The notes under the pieces are model-generated. The model was not told the origin of the DNA. It made no database searches and saw only the letters and a list, made by a program, of their open reading frames with translations. Positions 53,225-61,842 of a DNA stretch of 64,000 bases are shown here, one piece after another. Numbering within the stretch: position 1 is the stretch's first letter; every line of letters starts with the position of its first letter. The stretch is from Flavobacterium araucananum (GTDB lineage: Bacteria > Bacteroidota > Bacteroidia > Flavobacteriales > Flavobacteriaceae). A program made the translations under genes and the position numbers. The stretch covers positions 1-64,000 of the forward strand of contig NZ_MUGS01000035.1 of the NCBI RefSeq assembly GCF_002222055.1, given 5' to 3'.

Positions 53225-53262
53225 GCTTAGAACCTTATAATCTTAGCAACTTAGAACCTTTA
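53225..53262. repeat. CTTAGAACCTT repeat in the enzyme operon
   Basis: Copies of CTTAGAACCTT and CTTAGCAACTTAG, the same words as at 34757-34975, lie in the 106-bp gap between the GH30 and GH2 genes and end 7 bp before the GH2 ATG. Confidence 0.6.
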
Positions 53263-53268
53263 AAAAAA

Positions 53269-55689
53269 ATGTTTACAAAAAAGATCCTACTACCCGTATT
53301 GCTCTTCTCCTGTTTATCTGCATTTAGTCAGATATCATTTGGAGATTCAAAAAAAATCAATGACAACTGGAAATTCAATCTTAAGGATACTCCGGAGGCT
53401 CAAAAAGCAACGTACGACGATAGCAAATGGCAATTGGTAAATGTACCACATGACTGGAGCGTAAAAGGACAACTAAGCCCAACATTGGCAAGTTGTACCG
53501 GTTTCCTGCCGGGCGGAATTGGATGGTACCGCAAATCGATTACAATTCCGCAAAGTAAAACAGGCGAGAAAGTCTATTTGTATTTTGAAGGCGTTTACAA
53601 CAGAAGCGAAGTTTTTATCAACGGACATTCTTTAGGGAAGCGACCAAATGGCTATATTTCATTTGCTTATGATGCAACTCCCTTTGTAAAATATGGAGCA
53701 GAAAATACGATTTCAGTTCGTGTAGACCACAGTCAAAGTGCTGATTCCAGATGGTATACCGGATCAGGCATTTACAGAGATGTTTGGTTGGTATATGCCA
53801 ATCCGGTTCATATCGCACAATGGGGCGTTTATGTCTATCCGGAAGTGAGCAAAGCAACCGGAACATTGAATGTTGAGGTTGAGGTAGAAAATGGTGCTGC
53901 AACAAAATCAAACCTTACCGTGGTCAATGAACTGATCTCAAAAGACGGAAAATCTGTTGGAAAATCAGCGACAAAAGTGGAAGTTGCTGCCAATAAAAAC
54001 GGAAAAATTTCAACTAAAATAAATGTAAAAAATCCTGAACTATGGGATTTAGAGCATCCAAATTTATATCAGTTAAAAACAACCGTTTTTAAAGACGGAA
54101 AACAAATAGATGAAACCATTACAAAAACAGGTTTCAGAAATTTTACATTCGATCCCAACAATGGTTTTGCATTAAACGGACAATGGATGAAAATGAAAGG
54201 CGTTTGTTTGCATCATGATGCAGGAGTGTTAGGTTCTGCAGTTCCCAGAGAAGTTTGGGAAACCAGACTTAAAACACTTAAAGAAATTGGTGTAAATGCA
54301 ATACGTACCAGTCATAATCCGCAAGCACCGGTTTTTTATGAGCTTTGCGACGAGTTAGGATTACTGGTTTTAAACGAAGCTTATGACGAATGGGAATTTC
54401 CAAAACGCAAGTGGTTAGAAGGCTGGAATTATGGTACTCCGGGATTTGAAGGTACATTTGATATTTTTGCCGATTATGGAGAAAAAGATCTTGAAGATTT
54501 TGTACGTCGTGACAGAAACCATCTTTCGGTTTTTGCATGGAGTATTGGTAATGAAGTAGATTATCCAAACGATCCTTATTCGCATCCCGTTCTTGATAAA
54601 GGAAAAGACGGTTTTGGACAAGCAGCTTATGGAGGTTATAAAAAAGAAGCACCGGATGCAATGCGTCTTGGAGTACTTGCAAAACGTTTGGTTGCAGCAG
54701 TAAAAAAATACGATAAATCTCGTCCTACCACTGCGGGACTGGCAGGTGTTGCAATGTCTAATGAAACAGAATATCCGGGAGCATTAGATATTACAGGATA
54801 TAATTATACAGAAAGTAAATACCAATCTGACCATCAAAAATATCCAAACAGAGTGATTTTTGGCAGCGAAAATGTTCACGATATGGAACCTTGGCTCGCA
54901 GTAAAAAATAACAAACATATTTTTGGACAATTTTTATGGACAGGGATCGATTATTTGGGAGAATCAGGACGATGGCCTTCAAGAGGATTTTACTCCGGAT
55001 TGGTTGATTTTGCAGGAGTTATCAAACCAAGAGGATATTTTCGTCAATCATTATGGTCAGATAAACCAATGGCTTATGTAGGGACTTATCCTTTGCAAAA
55101 CGATAAAGATGTTTCTAAAGATGCCTGGGCAATCTGGAATTATGCTCAAGGCCAAAAAATTCGTGTGGTTTGTTACACCAATGCTGCAAAAGCACGCTTA
55201 GAATTAAACGGAAAAGTAGTTGGAGAAATAAAACAATACGACGAAAAAACCGGAATTATCTATTGGGATATTCCGTTTGCTTCAGGAAAACTGGAAGCAA
55301 TTGGTTTAAGCAAAGACGACAAAGAAGTGAGCAGATATGCCATAACGACGACACAACAACCTGTAGAATTAACAATTGCAGATGCAAATATCACAATCAA
55401 TAAAGACAAAGGTGTTGCCAAAATAATGGTTCAGATTAAGGATCAAAATGGTATACCAGTAATGCTTTCAGACAATGAAGTTACTTGTACAATAAGCGGC
55501 CCCGGAGTTTTATTAGGTCTTGAAGCAGGAAACAACAGCGACATGACAGATTATACAGATAATGTTCAAAGAGTTTATCACGGTCATATTGCAGCATACA
55601 TTCAGGCAACTGGTGAAGCACAGCCCATAAAAGTGACGTTTACAAGCCAATGGCTAAAACCTGTAGAAGTAACGATTAATGTAAAATAA
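53269..55689 (+). CDS. GH2-family beta-galactosidase/beta-glycosidase
   Basis: An 806-residue exported GH2 enzyme: signal peptide (ending AFSQ), jelly-roll sugar-binding domain (about 22-190), immunoglobulin-like domain (about 190-290), TIM barrel (about 300-610) with acid/base E429 in WSIGNEVDYPND and nucleophile E534 in IFGSENVHDM, then C-terminal beta domains including DUF4982- and invasin-like repeats. Substrate by family: beta-galactosides or beta-glucuronides. With the GH30 enzyme it would trim galactose from beta-1,6-galactan fragments; this is inference. Confidence 0.9.
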   Translation: MFTKKILLPVLLFSCLSAFSQISFGDSKKINDNWKFNLKDTPEAQKATYDDSKWQLVNVPHDWSVKGQLSPTLASCTGFLPGGIGWYRKSITIPQSKTGEKVYLYFEGVYNRSEVFINGHSLGKRPNGYISFAYDATPFVKYGAENTISVRVDHSQSADSRWYTGSGIYRDVWLVYANPVHIAQWGVYVYPEVSKATGTLNVEVEVENGAATKSNLTVVNELISKDGKSVGKSATKVEVAANKNGKISTKINVKNPELWDLEHPNLYQLKTTVFKDGKQIDETITKTGFRNFTFDPNNGFALNGQWMKMKGVCLHHDAGVLGSAVPREVWETRLKTLKEIGVNAIRTSHNPQAPVFYELCDELGLLVLNEAYDEWEFPKRKWLEGWNYGTPGFEGTFDIFADYGEKDLEDFVRRDRNHLSVFAWSIGNEVDYPNDPYSHPVLDKGKDGFGQAAYGGYKKEAPDAMRLGVLAKRLVAAVKKYDKSRPTTAGLAGVAMSNETEYPGALDITGYNYTESKYQSDHQKYPNRVIFGSENVHDMEPWLAVKNNKHIFGQFLWTGIDYLGESGRWPSRGFYSGLVDFAGVIKPRGYFRQSLWSDKPMAYVGTYPLQNDKDVSKDAWAIWNYAQGQKIRVVCYTNAAKARLELNGKVVGEIKQYDEKTGIIYWDIPFASGKLEAIGLSKDDKEVSRYAITTTQQPVELTIADANITINKDKGVAKIMVQIKDQNGIPVMLSDNEVTCTISGPGVLLGLEAGNNSDMTDYTDNVQRVYHGHIAAYIQATGEAQPIKVTFTSQWLKPVEVTINVK

Positions 55690-55710
55690 GAAATCACAAT
55701 AATCTTTTAT

Positions 55711-55726
55711 CCCGATAGTTATCGGG
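55711..55726. repeat. Short perfect palindrome CCCGATA-GT-TATCGGG
   Basis: A 7-bp perfect stem with a two-base loop between the GH2 and GH43 genes. Similar CCCGATA words are at 5757, within rnpB and near 10610. It is too short for an efficient terminator; possibly an mRNA processing or stabilising structure inside the operon. Confidence 0.5.
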
Positions 55727-55740
55727 AATGGCAAAAAACA

Positions 55741-57675
55741 ATGAAAAAGACATATTTTAGAGTGGTATTATTCTTGGCATTTTTTAATTTTTCAGAAGCT
55801 CAGAATAGCCCCAAAGGAACTCCGCCAGTACTTGCAGATAAAGATCTGACAGCATATTTGTTCGTTTATTTTACAGGAAATAAGGTCGAAGAAGAAGCCT
55901 TGAGATATGCTGTAAGTACAGATGGTTATCATTATTATCATCTCAACAATAATAATCCTGTACTAGATAGTAAAGATATTAGTGCTACGGGCGGCGTTCG
56001 TGATCCACATATTTTGCGCGGCGACGATGGTAAGACCTTTTATATGGTTTTGACAGATATGACTTCCTCAAAAGGGTGGGACAGTAATCGTGCGATGATT
56101 TTACTTAAAAGTACAGATCTTATAAAATGGGAGAATAGTATGGTGAACATTCAGACCACTTTTCCGGGAAATGAAAACCTGAAACGTGTTTGGGCGCCAC
56201 AAACTATTTATGATGCCAAAGCAGGAAAATATCTGATCTATTTTAGTATGCAACATGCAGGAGGTCCTGATAAGATCTATTATGCCTATGCCAATAAAGA
56301 TTTTACAGGTTTAGAAAGTGCTCCAAAATTGTTATTTGTACCAAAATCTCAAAGAGCTTGTATTGACGGTGATATTATTGAGAAAGACGGTGTTTATCAT
56401 CTTTTTTATAAAACCGAAACTGAAAATGCCGGAATAAAAGTAGCCACCACAACTGATCTGACTTCCCGAAAATGGGTTGAAAACGATAATTATCTGCAAC
56501 AAACAAAAGATGGTGTTGAAGGATCAAGTGTTTTTAAACTCAACAATTCGGATGAATATATCCTGATGTACGATGTTTATACAAAAGGAAAATATCAGTT
56601 TACAAAAACAAAAGATCTGGAGAATTTTACAATTATCGATACTGATATTTCAATGGATTTTAATCCGCGTCACGGAACTATTTTGCCCATAACACGCTCT
56701 GAATTAAGAAGACTTATTGGGAAGTGGGGAATGCCTGAGAAATTGCCAGAAATAAATAACAATCCGGTTCTGGAAGGCTATTATGCTGATCCTGAAATTT
56801 TATATTCAAATAAAACCAGAAAATATTATATCTATCCAACAAGCGATGGTTTTGATGGTTGGTCAGGAAATTATTTTAAAACTTTTTCATCTGATAATTT
56901 AACGGATTGGAAAGACGAAGGAATTATTTTAGATCTTAGAAAAGATGTAAGTTGGGCAAACAGAAACGCTTGGGCACCTTGTATTACAGAGAAAAAGGTA
57001 AAAGGAAAGTACAAGTATTTTTACTATTTTACAGCGGCTCAAAAAATTGGTGTTGCCTCTTCTGACAATCCAAACGGACCTTTTAAGGATAGCGGTAAAG
57101 CTTTGATACGTACAAAACCAGCAGGCATAAAGGAAGGTCAGGAAATTGATCCGGATGTTTTTACCGATCCCAAGACAGGAAAAAGTTATTTGTATTGGGG
57201 AAATGGATATTTGGCTGTAGCCGAGTTGAATGCAGATATGGTTTCGATAAAACCGGAAAGTACTAAAATAATTAAAGTCGATAATACATTTCGCGAAGGG
57301 ACTTATGTATGCTATCGTAAAGGGACTTACTATTTTATGTGGAGCGAAGATGATACCAGAAGCCCTAATTATAAAGTAAGATATGGAACATCCAAATCGC
57401 CATTAGGTCCAATTGAAATTTTAGAAAATAATATTGTAATACAAGGAAATCCGGATCAGGGAATTTATGCAACGGGACATAACTCGATATTACAGATTCC
57501 AAATAAAGACGAATTGTATATTGTATATCACAGATTCTCCTATCCTACAGGAATAAAAATGGGCGATGCAGCAGGTTTTCATCGCGAAGTTTGTATTGAT
57601 AAACTCGAATTTAATCAGGACGGAACTATCAAACAAATGATTCCGACTCAGGAAGGAATCAGGACAAAAAAATAA
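55741..57675 (+). CDS. Tandem GH43-family glycosidase
   Basis: A 644-residue exported enzyme with signal peptide (ending SEAQ) and two complete five-bladed propellers. Domain 1 (about 25-325) has GVRDPHI (base), CIDGDII and GVEGSSV (acid); domain 2 (about 340-640) has YYADPEI, EIDPDVFTD and REGTYV. Both therefore look active. GH43 activities include alpha-L-arabinofuranosidase, beta-xylosidase and exo-beta-1,3-galactanase; two different activities in one chain are possible. It is the last gene of the susCD operon. Confidence 0.9.
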   Translation: MKKTYFRVVLFLAFFNFSEAQNSPKGTPPVLADKDLTAYLFVYFTGNKVEEEALRYAVSTDGYHYYHLNNNNPVLDSKDISATGGVRDPHILRGDDGKTFYMVLTDMTSSKGWDSNRAMILLKSTDLIKWENSMVNIQTTFPGNENLKRVWAPQTIYDAKAGKYLIYFSMQHAGGPDKIYYAYANKDFTGLESAPKLLFVPKSQRACIDGDIIEKDGVYHLFYKTETENAGIKVATTTDLTSRKWVENDNYLQQTKDGVEGSSVFKLNNSDEYILMYDVYTKGKYQFTKTKDLENFTIIDTDISMDFNPRHGTILPITRSELRRLIGKWGMPEKLPEINNNPVLEGYYADPEILYSNKTRKYYIYPTSDGFDGWSGNYFKTFSSDNLTDWKDEGIILDLRKDVSWANRNAWAPCITEKKVKGKYKYFYYFTAAQKIGVASSDNPNGPFKDSGKALIRTKPAGIKEGQEIDPDVFTDPKTGKSYLYWGNGYLAVAELNADMVSIKPESTKIIKVDNTFREGTYVCYRKGTYYFMWSEDDTRSPNYKVRYGTSKSPLGPIEILENNIVIQGNPDQGIYATGHNSILQIPNKDELYIVYHRFSYPTGIKMGDAAGFHREVCIDKLEFNQDGTIKQMIPTQEGIRTKK

Positions 57676-57713
57676 AGTTTTTGCAATTTAATTTATATAA
57701 TAATTTATTTAGT

Positions 57714-58133
57714 TTATGCGCTGGTATTTTGATTAAAATGCTGTATGATGTGTTTGGGAGCTGCGATTACTTGTCTTCGACTATGGTCAAACCATTCTAT
57801 TTCTTTGGTAACCTCGGCACAGCATTCGTTTTTCGAATTAAAAAAACAACTTTTAATAGTGATTTTATCATCGATATAACAATGTTGCATCTCTACAAAA
57901 AAGTGTTCGGTAAAGATTAGATTTTTATAACAAATTAAAACATGATTTCTTTCTTGCAAACCCAGGTGCAGGGCATTAAGTTTCTCTTTCGAAAATCCGT
58001 TGGCAAACAAAAAATGATACAATAATCTAAGTGTGTAGGAGACATATGCCGTACTTTCCATTACCATAAAATCATTTACGTCTTCTCCTGTAACGATATA
58101 CTTTTTACCGGTCATTTTAATTTTATTTAGCAT
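57714..58133 (-). CDS. Hotdog-fold thioesterase-like protein of unknown function
   Basis: A 139-residue soluble protein. The pattern FVEMQHCYIDDKITIKSCFF followed by CCAEVTKEIEWFDHSRRQVIAAPKHI resembles the strand order of hotdog thioesterases (secondary structure by eye), but no catalytic residues can be named. It is convergent with the GH43 gene and has no partner on its own strand; it is separated from the next minus-strand operon by a terminator. An in-frame ATG at 58115 is an alternative start. An overlapping plus-strand frame is judged to be a shadow. Confidence 0.65.
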   Translation of the reverse strand: MLNKIKMTGKKYIVTGEDVNDFMVMESTAYVSYTLRLLYHFLFANGFSKEKLNALHLGLQERNHVLICYKNLIFTEHFFVEMQHCYIDDKITIKSCFFNSKNECCAEVTKEIEWFDHSRRQVIAAPKHIIQHFNQNTSA

Positions 58134-58152
58134 TACTATTGATAGAAAAATT

Positions 58153-58184
58153 AAAAAAGGTCAGTTTGGATAAAACTGACCTTT
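58153..58184 (-). terminator. Terminator of the 58.4-60.6 kb operon
   Basis: A 12-bp perfect stem, AAAGGTCAGTTT (58156-58167) with AAACTGACCTTT (58173-58184), with a six-T run on the minus-strand side. It is about 185 bp beyond the YceI stop. Confidence 0.85.
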
Positions 58185-58367
58185 ATGGCATTAGTCCTGT
58201 TTATTGATCTTCCAAAATCAAAAAGTTTCTTTGTTTAGTTACTATTTTAGGGTGGGATTAATCTTTTGATAAATAGCTGGTTATGTGTATTTAAAATAAG
58301 TAAAACGCCTTTTTTAAAAGTACAAAAGCTATGTTTCTATGTGTTAAAATTAATTACAGCCAACGGT

Positions 58368-58922
58368 TTATTTAACTAATAAAAAATTGTAGGTAATTTT
58401 AATTTTATCGGCAATCTTTTTTCTCACCATGCTTGGGATTTCAATATCATAATCTTCCGGTTTTACTTCAAATGAGCCTATGGCAATAACTCCGTTGGCT
58501 GCTTTCGAAACTTTTACGATTACAGATACGGGTTTTGTTTTGCCATGAATGGTAAGATCTCCGTTTAGCGTAAAATTTTTGGGCGTATTTGTAATTTTAG
58601 AAACATCAAAATCTTCTATTTTACCTTTGAGCGTTGCTTTTGAAAATTTTTCAGATTCCATATAATTTTCATTAAAATGCTCCTCCATTAAGGCCACTTT
58701 AAACCTGAAACCTTTTATAAAAACCAAGGCAGCAAAATCTCCTGTTGCTTGTTCTAAAACGGCAGATACACTTTTGTTTTCGGCAGCGACTTCTTCATAC
58801 GAAGGCATAGTAGCCTGAAATTTTATACTACCCGTTTTAGTGATTAGTTTTTGTGCAAATCCTTGTGTACCGGAGATAAAAAGGGACAGTACAACGACGA
58901 AATTAATAAGCGTTTTTTTCAT
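58368..58922 (-). CDS. YceI-family exported protein
   Basis: A 184-residue periplasmic protein (signal peptide MKKTLINFVVVLSLFISGTQGFAQ) with the YceI lipocalin-like fold that binds polyisoprenoids or other amphipathic ligands. Typical words: TGSIKFQATMPSYEEVAAENKSV near the mature start, LKGKIEDFDVSKIT, and FTLNGDLTIHGKTKPVSVIVKVSK. It follows the haem lipoprotein by 5 bp in one operon. Its position with redox proteins suggests quinone or electron-carrier binding, which is inference. Confidence 0.88.
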   Translation of the reverse strand: MKKTLINFVVVLSLFISGTQGFAQKLITKTGSIKFQATMPSYEEVAAENKSVSAVLEQATGDFAALVFIKGFRFKVALMEEHFNENYMESEKFSKATLKGKIEDFDVSKITNTPKNFTLNGDLTIHGKTKPVSVIVKVSKAANGVIAIGSFEVKPEDYDIEIPSMVRKKIADKIKITYNFLLVK

Positions 58923-58927
58923 AATGA

Positions 58928-59323
58928 TTAATTTTCTTTAAGTCCGTCCGTATTCCATTTTACAATAATATCGATATTGGCCTGAGACATTCTTCCTGCC
59001 TGAGGCATGATTCCCTGTTGCCCGCTTTGCAATTGAATTCTATTCAATAAACCGGCGTTTTCAACCGCTACTTTTACCTCGGCATAAGTCGTTAATGGTC
59101 TAAAACCAGCAGATCTTCCGTTTTGGTGACAGCCTACGCAATTGGCATCAATAATTGATTTTACATTTTTAGTATAAGTAGTTGCCACTACAGGTTCTGG
59201 CGTAGTTACCGGTCCTGGAGGTGTAACTACTACCGGAGGGGTTTCGATATCCTGGTAAGTGTCAGAATCACTGCAGCTTGCAAATGCAGCCAGTAAGATT
59301 GTAAGTGCTATTATTTTTTTCAT
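58928..59323 (-). CDS. Mono-haem c-type cytochrome lipoprotein
   Basis: A 131-residue lipoprotein (lipobox FASC, C17) with a Pro/Val/Thr-rich spacer (about 27-48) and a small cytochrome-c-like domain. The haem site is C62-V-G-C65-H66 and the distal ligand is probably the methionine in GIMPQAGRM. It is expected to carry one electron at the outer or inner membrane surface. Genes for YceI (5 bp downstream) and DUF5777 (19 bp upstream) flank it. Confidence 0.88.
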   Translation of the reverse strand: MKKIIALTILLAAFASCSDSDTYQDIETPPVVVTPPGPVTTPEPVVATTYTKNVKSIIDANCVGCHQNGRSAGFRPLTTYAEVKVAVENAGLLNRIQLQSGQQGIMPQAGRMSQANIDIIVKWNTDGLKEN

Positions 59324-59342
59324 AAGTTGTTGTTTATAATTT

Positions 59343-60185
59343 TTAAAATACCCTGTATAAGTTAAATCCGAAAAAGAAATCTCCTTTGCCCCAATTTCCG
59401 GATGCGTTGGTTAGATACCCACTCTCGCTCATGGATTGTGAATTGGTAAATATTAGTTGAAAAACGTGTCCGCCTGTTTCTACATCCAAACCTACAGACA
59501 AAGGATTTTCATAAAAGTTAGGGTTGTCAAAATTGTGCATGTATTCTAAATTGACAGACAATCGTTTTGTGATTTTATAGCGTCCGCCTCCGCCAAAAGA
59601 AAACTGATTATCGTTTTCTATATCAGGATTGTAAAGGTTTCTGTGCACAAATGAAGGCACTAACTCTAAGGATAGTTTTTGGTTTATTTTTCTGGATATC
59701 AACAACTGTTGTACGTAGGTCATACGATGCTTAAACTCTAAGCCCGGGTATTGATCTTTTTCTAAAAATGTATTGATATCCGCAACACTATAACCAACAA
59801 TATCTACAGGAAAACTGGCATCTTGTCTCATCATTCGGTATTTTACCCCGGTTTCATACATTTTGTTTAAGGTGTGTCTGGAAAGGCTTACAGACAACCA
59901 ATCTGTAACACCATAAATACCACCCAGTTTTGTGGTGGCATTGTCAAGACCAAAAAAACTGTCTAAACCATCTTTGACAGTTCCAAAACGGTGGGAAACA
60001 ACAAAATAAAACTCTTTTTTTGCAGGCATTTTGGTTGTTTGTAAGGTGACCAGCTGCAAAGCTTTAAAAGTTGCTGTAGAGTAGGTGTCTTCTACCTTAG
60101 TAGAATCAAGACTCTTTAGTAAATCATCTTGCGAATATGCCATCGAGGCTAAAAAAAAGCAGATTGGGACTAAAAACTTTTTCAT
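59343..60185 (-). CDS. DUF5777-family beta-barrel protein
   Basis: A 280-residue exported protein (signal peptide ending AYSQ) of the DUF5777 family, with outer-membrane barrel-like strands (EFYFVVSHRFGTV, WLSVSLSRHTLNKMYETGVKYRMM, HRMTYVQQLLISRKINQKLSLELVPSF) and an aromatic C-terminus (GFNLYRVF). These proteins commonly accompany cytochrome and YceI genes in Bacteroidota, but no activity is known. It is the second gene of the operon. Confidence 0.85.
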   Translation of the reverse strand: MKKFLVPICFFLASMAYSQDDLLKSLDSTKVEDTYSTATFKALQLVTLQTTKMPAKKEFYFVVSHRFGTVKDGLDSFFGLDNATTKLGGIYGVTDWLSVSLSRHTLNKMYETGVKYRMMRQDASFPVDIVGYSVADINTFLEKDQYPGLEFKHRMTYVQQLLISRKINQKLSLELVPSFVHRNLYNPDIENDNQFSFGGGGRYKITKRLSVNLEYMHNFDNPNFYENPLSVGLDVETGGHVFQLIFTNSQSMSESGYLTNASGNWGKGDFFFGFNLYRVF

Positions 60186-60201
60186 AAATTGATTAATTGG
60201 T

Positions 60202-60600
60202 TTATTTATTATTAAGGGTGCATTGGTCTAGCTTTACTTCGTCAAACAGTTCATCATAACCAATACATTTGCCTTTTACAGTTACATTAGTATGGAGAAG
60301 CTTTTTGTTTATTTTTTGAGTAAAAAGGCAAAAAACAGTATTTTCAATTATAATTTCAGAGCCTGTTTCTTTGGTTACTCTGCCCGTTATTTCAATAGTT
60401 TTATTGAGATAGAGCAAATTTGCTTTTTCTGGATTTGAGTTGTAATCCTGAAGTAATTTTGTTGCTGTTAGACTATAATCCGGCATTTCGGATGCTATAT
60501 TTCGGGCTTCCTTAAAGAGAAAACCGTAATAAAAATAAATGCCTGCCGAAGCCACTATCAATAGGGCTGCAATTACAAATGCTATTTTTTTTCTTTTCAT
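60202..60600 (-). CDS. OB-fold membrane-anchored protein (tRNA_anti-like)
   Basis: A 132-residue protein with one N-terminal helix (about residues 5-25) and an exported OB-fold domain of the tRNA_anti-like type (NKTIEITGRVTKETGSEIIIENTVFCLFTQ, VTVKGKCIGYDELFDEVKLDQCTL). Two C-terminal-half cysteines could form a disulfide. The ATG at 60600 is preferred to one at 60624; it starts at MKRKKIAFVIAALLIV. It is the first gene of the operon, 11 bp downstream of the conserved upstream block. Confidence 0.8.
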   Translation of the reverse strand: MKRKKIAFVIAALLIVASAGIYFYYGFLFKEARNIASEMPDYSLTATKLLQDYNSNPEKANLLYLNKTIEITGRVTKETGSEIIIENTVFCLFTQKINKKLLHTNVTVKGKCIGYDELFDEVKLDQCTLNNK

Positions 60601-60610
60601 ATTTATTCTT

Positions 60611-60683
60611 TTGATAAGATTCAATAGTAAAACAGCTTTGATGCAAATTACCCTACCAAAAAAATGTTATTTTGTAAAAAAAA
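60611..60683 (-). promoter_or_regulatory. Shared upstream block, copy A
   Basis: These 73 bp are about 86% identical, without gaps, to 61726-61798 (ten mismatches by eye). On the minus strand the best-kept part reads TTTGGTAGGGTAA, then ATCAAAGCTGTTTTACTATTG. Both copies lie directly upstream of minus-strand genes, so this is a candidate promoter plus regulator-binding site. Confidence 0.7.
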
Positions 60684-60773
60684 ATCAAATTAGTCCAACA
60701 GAACATTGAACTAATTTGAAAAACAATGTGTTACACAAACACATTAATAAATAGTATTGGAATATGGTGTTTT

Positions 60774-61679
60774 TTAGATCGCAAGTGGCGAGTCTTTTAC
60801 AGGCACAGGCCAAACACCGGGACTAGGGAAACTAATTCCTTTATTGGCACCTCTTACACTAGCATCCTGTCCAAAATAATACAAAGGCCAGCCGTTGTAA
60901 GCCAGTTGAGATTTACCAAATACCGTAATTACAGAAAACTTAGATTTATCAAGAACAGAAGGAACAACAATTTTGTCTGTTTCGTATATTGGCCAAACAG
61001 CATTGTTTGAAAAGTCTGCTTTTGTAAAATTATTTTTCTTGAAATTATCATTTTTAAAAGTATACAGCGTCAATCCTTTAGCATCTGTAAAATAAGTTGT
61101 CAAGCCATCTCCAGCCGTATAATCAGACTTGTAGTTTTTGCCGTCGTGTCCTACAAGCTGGCTTCGTACCAGCATAATCGAATAATCTGGTTTTGCTATA
61201 AACCAAACGCCGCCAACTCCGTCTCCGGTTGTTTTACCGGCAGCTTCTGCTGTATTAGTACCTCCGTTGCCATAAGCATCAGTTCCTGAAACCGGTGCAT
61301 AGTAATACAACGGCCAGCCTTTGTAGGTCAATTGTTTTTTGCCAGATGTAGTGGTTATAGTAGCAAAATCTGACAATGTTAATCCTGTACCTAATTTATC
61401 GGCTGTTAAATTATCTACAGAAAAAGCAGGCCATACAAGTTCACATCCTCCTGTACAAGATGCTTGTCCGTTTGCATCTGTTGAGAAAAAATACAAAGAC
61501 CTTCCGCTTTTATCCGTAAGGTAAGAACCCAATGTAGCACTGGTAGAAAGGTTTACTTCTGTTTTTAGTTCCGGGGTAACAGGAGTTGTTGGAGTATCAC
61601 TATTGTCGCTACTGCAGCTTACAAAAAATGTTGTTGCTGCAACAGCAACCAAAGCGAGTTTAAGTTGTTTTAATTTCAT
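60774..61679 (-). CDS. Surface lipoprotein with two Lipoprotein_15-type repeats
   Basis: A 301-residue lipoprotein (lipobox FVSC, C22) made of two repeats of the COG4315 type (Y-x4-D-containing secreted repeat): residues about 40-155 and 165-297. Each has the pattern FFSTDANGQASCTGGCELVWPAF or TFKNDNFKKNN with NAVWPIYE, and each ends KLTYKGWPLYYY- or QLAYNGWPLYYFGQD-like. The first repeat has two cysteines (CTGGC), the second lacks them. Function unknown; related proteins occur in electron-transfer or heme contexts. Copy B of the shared upstream block lies 47 bp before its ATG. Confidence 0.85.
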   Translation of the reverse strand: MKLKQLKLALVAVAATTFFVSCSSDNSDTPTTPVTPELKTEVNLSTSATLGSYLTDKSGRSLYFFSTDANGQASCTGGCELVWPAFSVDNLTADKLGTGLTLSDFATITTTSGKKQLTYKGWPLYYYAPVSGTDAYGNGGTNTAEAAGKTTGDGVGGVWFIAKPDYSIMLVRSQLVGHDGKNYKSDYTAGDGLTTYFTDAKGLTLYTFKNDNFKKNNFTKADFSNNAVWPIYETDKIVVPSVLDKSKFSVITVFGKSQLAYNGWPLYYFGQDASVRGANKGISFPSPGVWPVPVKDSPLAI

Positions 61680-61713
61680 CGTTTTTTAATTTAATTTAAT
61701 TGTAATGAGGTCA

Positions 61714-61747
61714 TTTTACTATTGTTTGATCGGATCCAATAGTAAAA
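61714..61747. promoter_or_regulatory. 11-bp inverted repeat in front of the lipoprotein gene
   Basis: TTTTACTATTG (61714-61724) pairs perfectly with CAATAGTAAAA (61737-61747) across 12 bases. One arm is part of the shared block (copy B); copy A keeps only that arm. It may be a dimeric operator or a leader hairpin. Confidence 0.5.
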
Positions 61748-61798
61748 CAGCTTTGATTCAGGTTACCCTACCAAAGAATTGTTATTTTATAAAAAAAG
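61726..61798 (-). promoter_or_regulatory. Shared upstream block, copy B
   Basis: Second copy of the 73-bp block described at 60611-60683, between the TonB-dependent receptor stop and the lipoprotein start, in the same orientation relative to its gene. Confidence 0.7.
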
Positions 61799-61842
61799 AA
61801 AAAAATGAAAAGTAATTTCTTGAGTGCCTTGCAGAACTAAGG

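Noticed and set aside
54278..54682. 134-residue minus-strand frame inside the GH2 gene
   Set aside because: Antisense shadow of a gene with intact catalytic motifs; translation has no recognisable pattern.
57681..57920. 79-residue plus-strand frame after GH43
   Set aside because: It overlaps the better-patterned minus-strand protein at 57714-58133 and has no ribosome-binding or domain signal.
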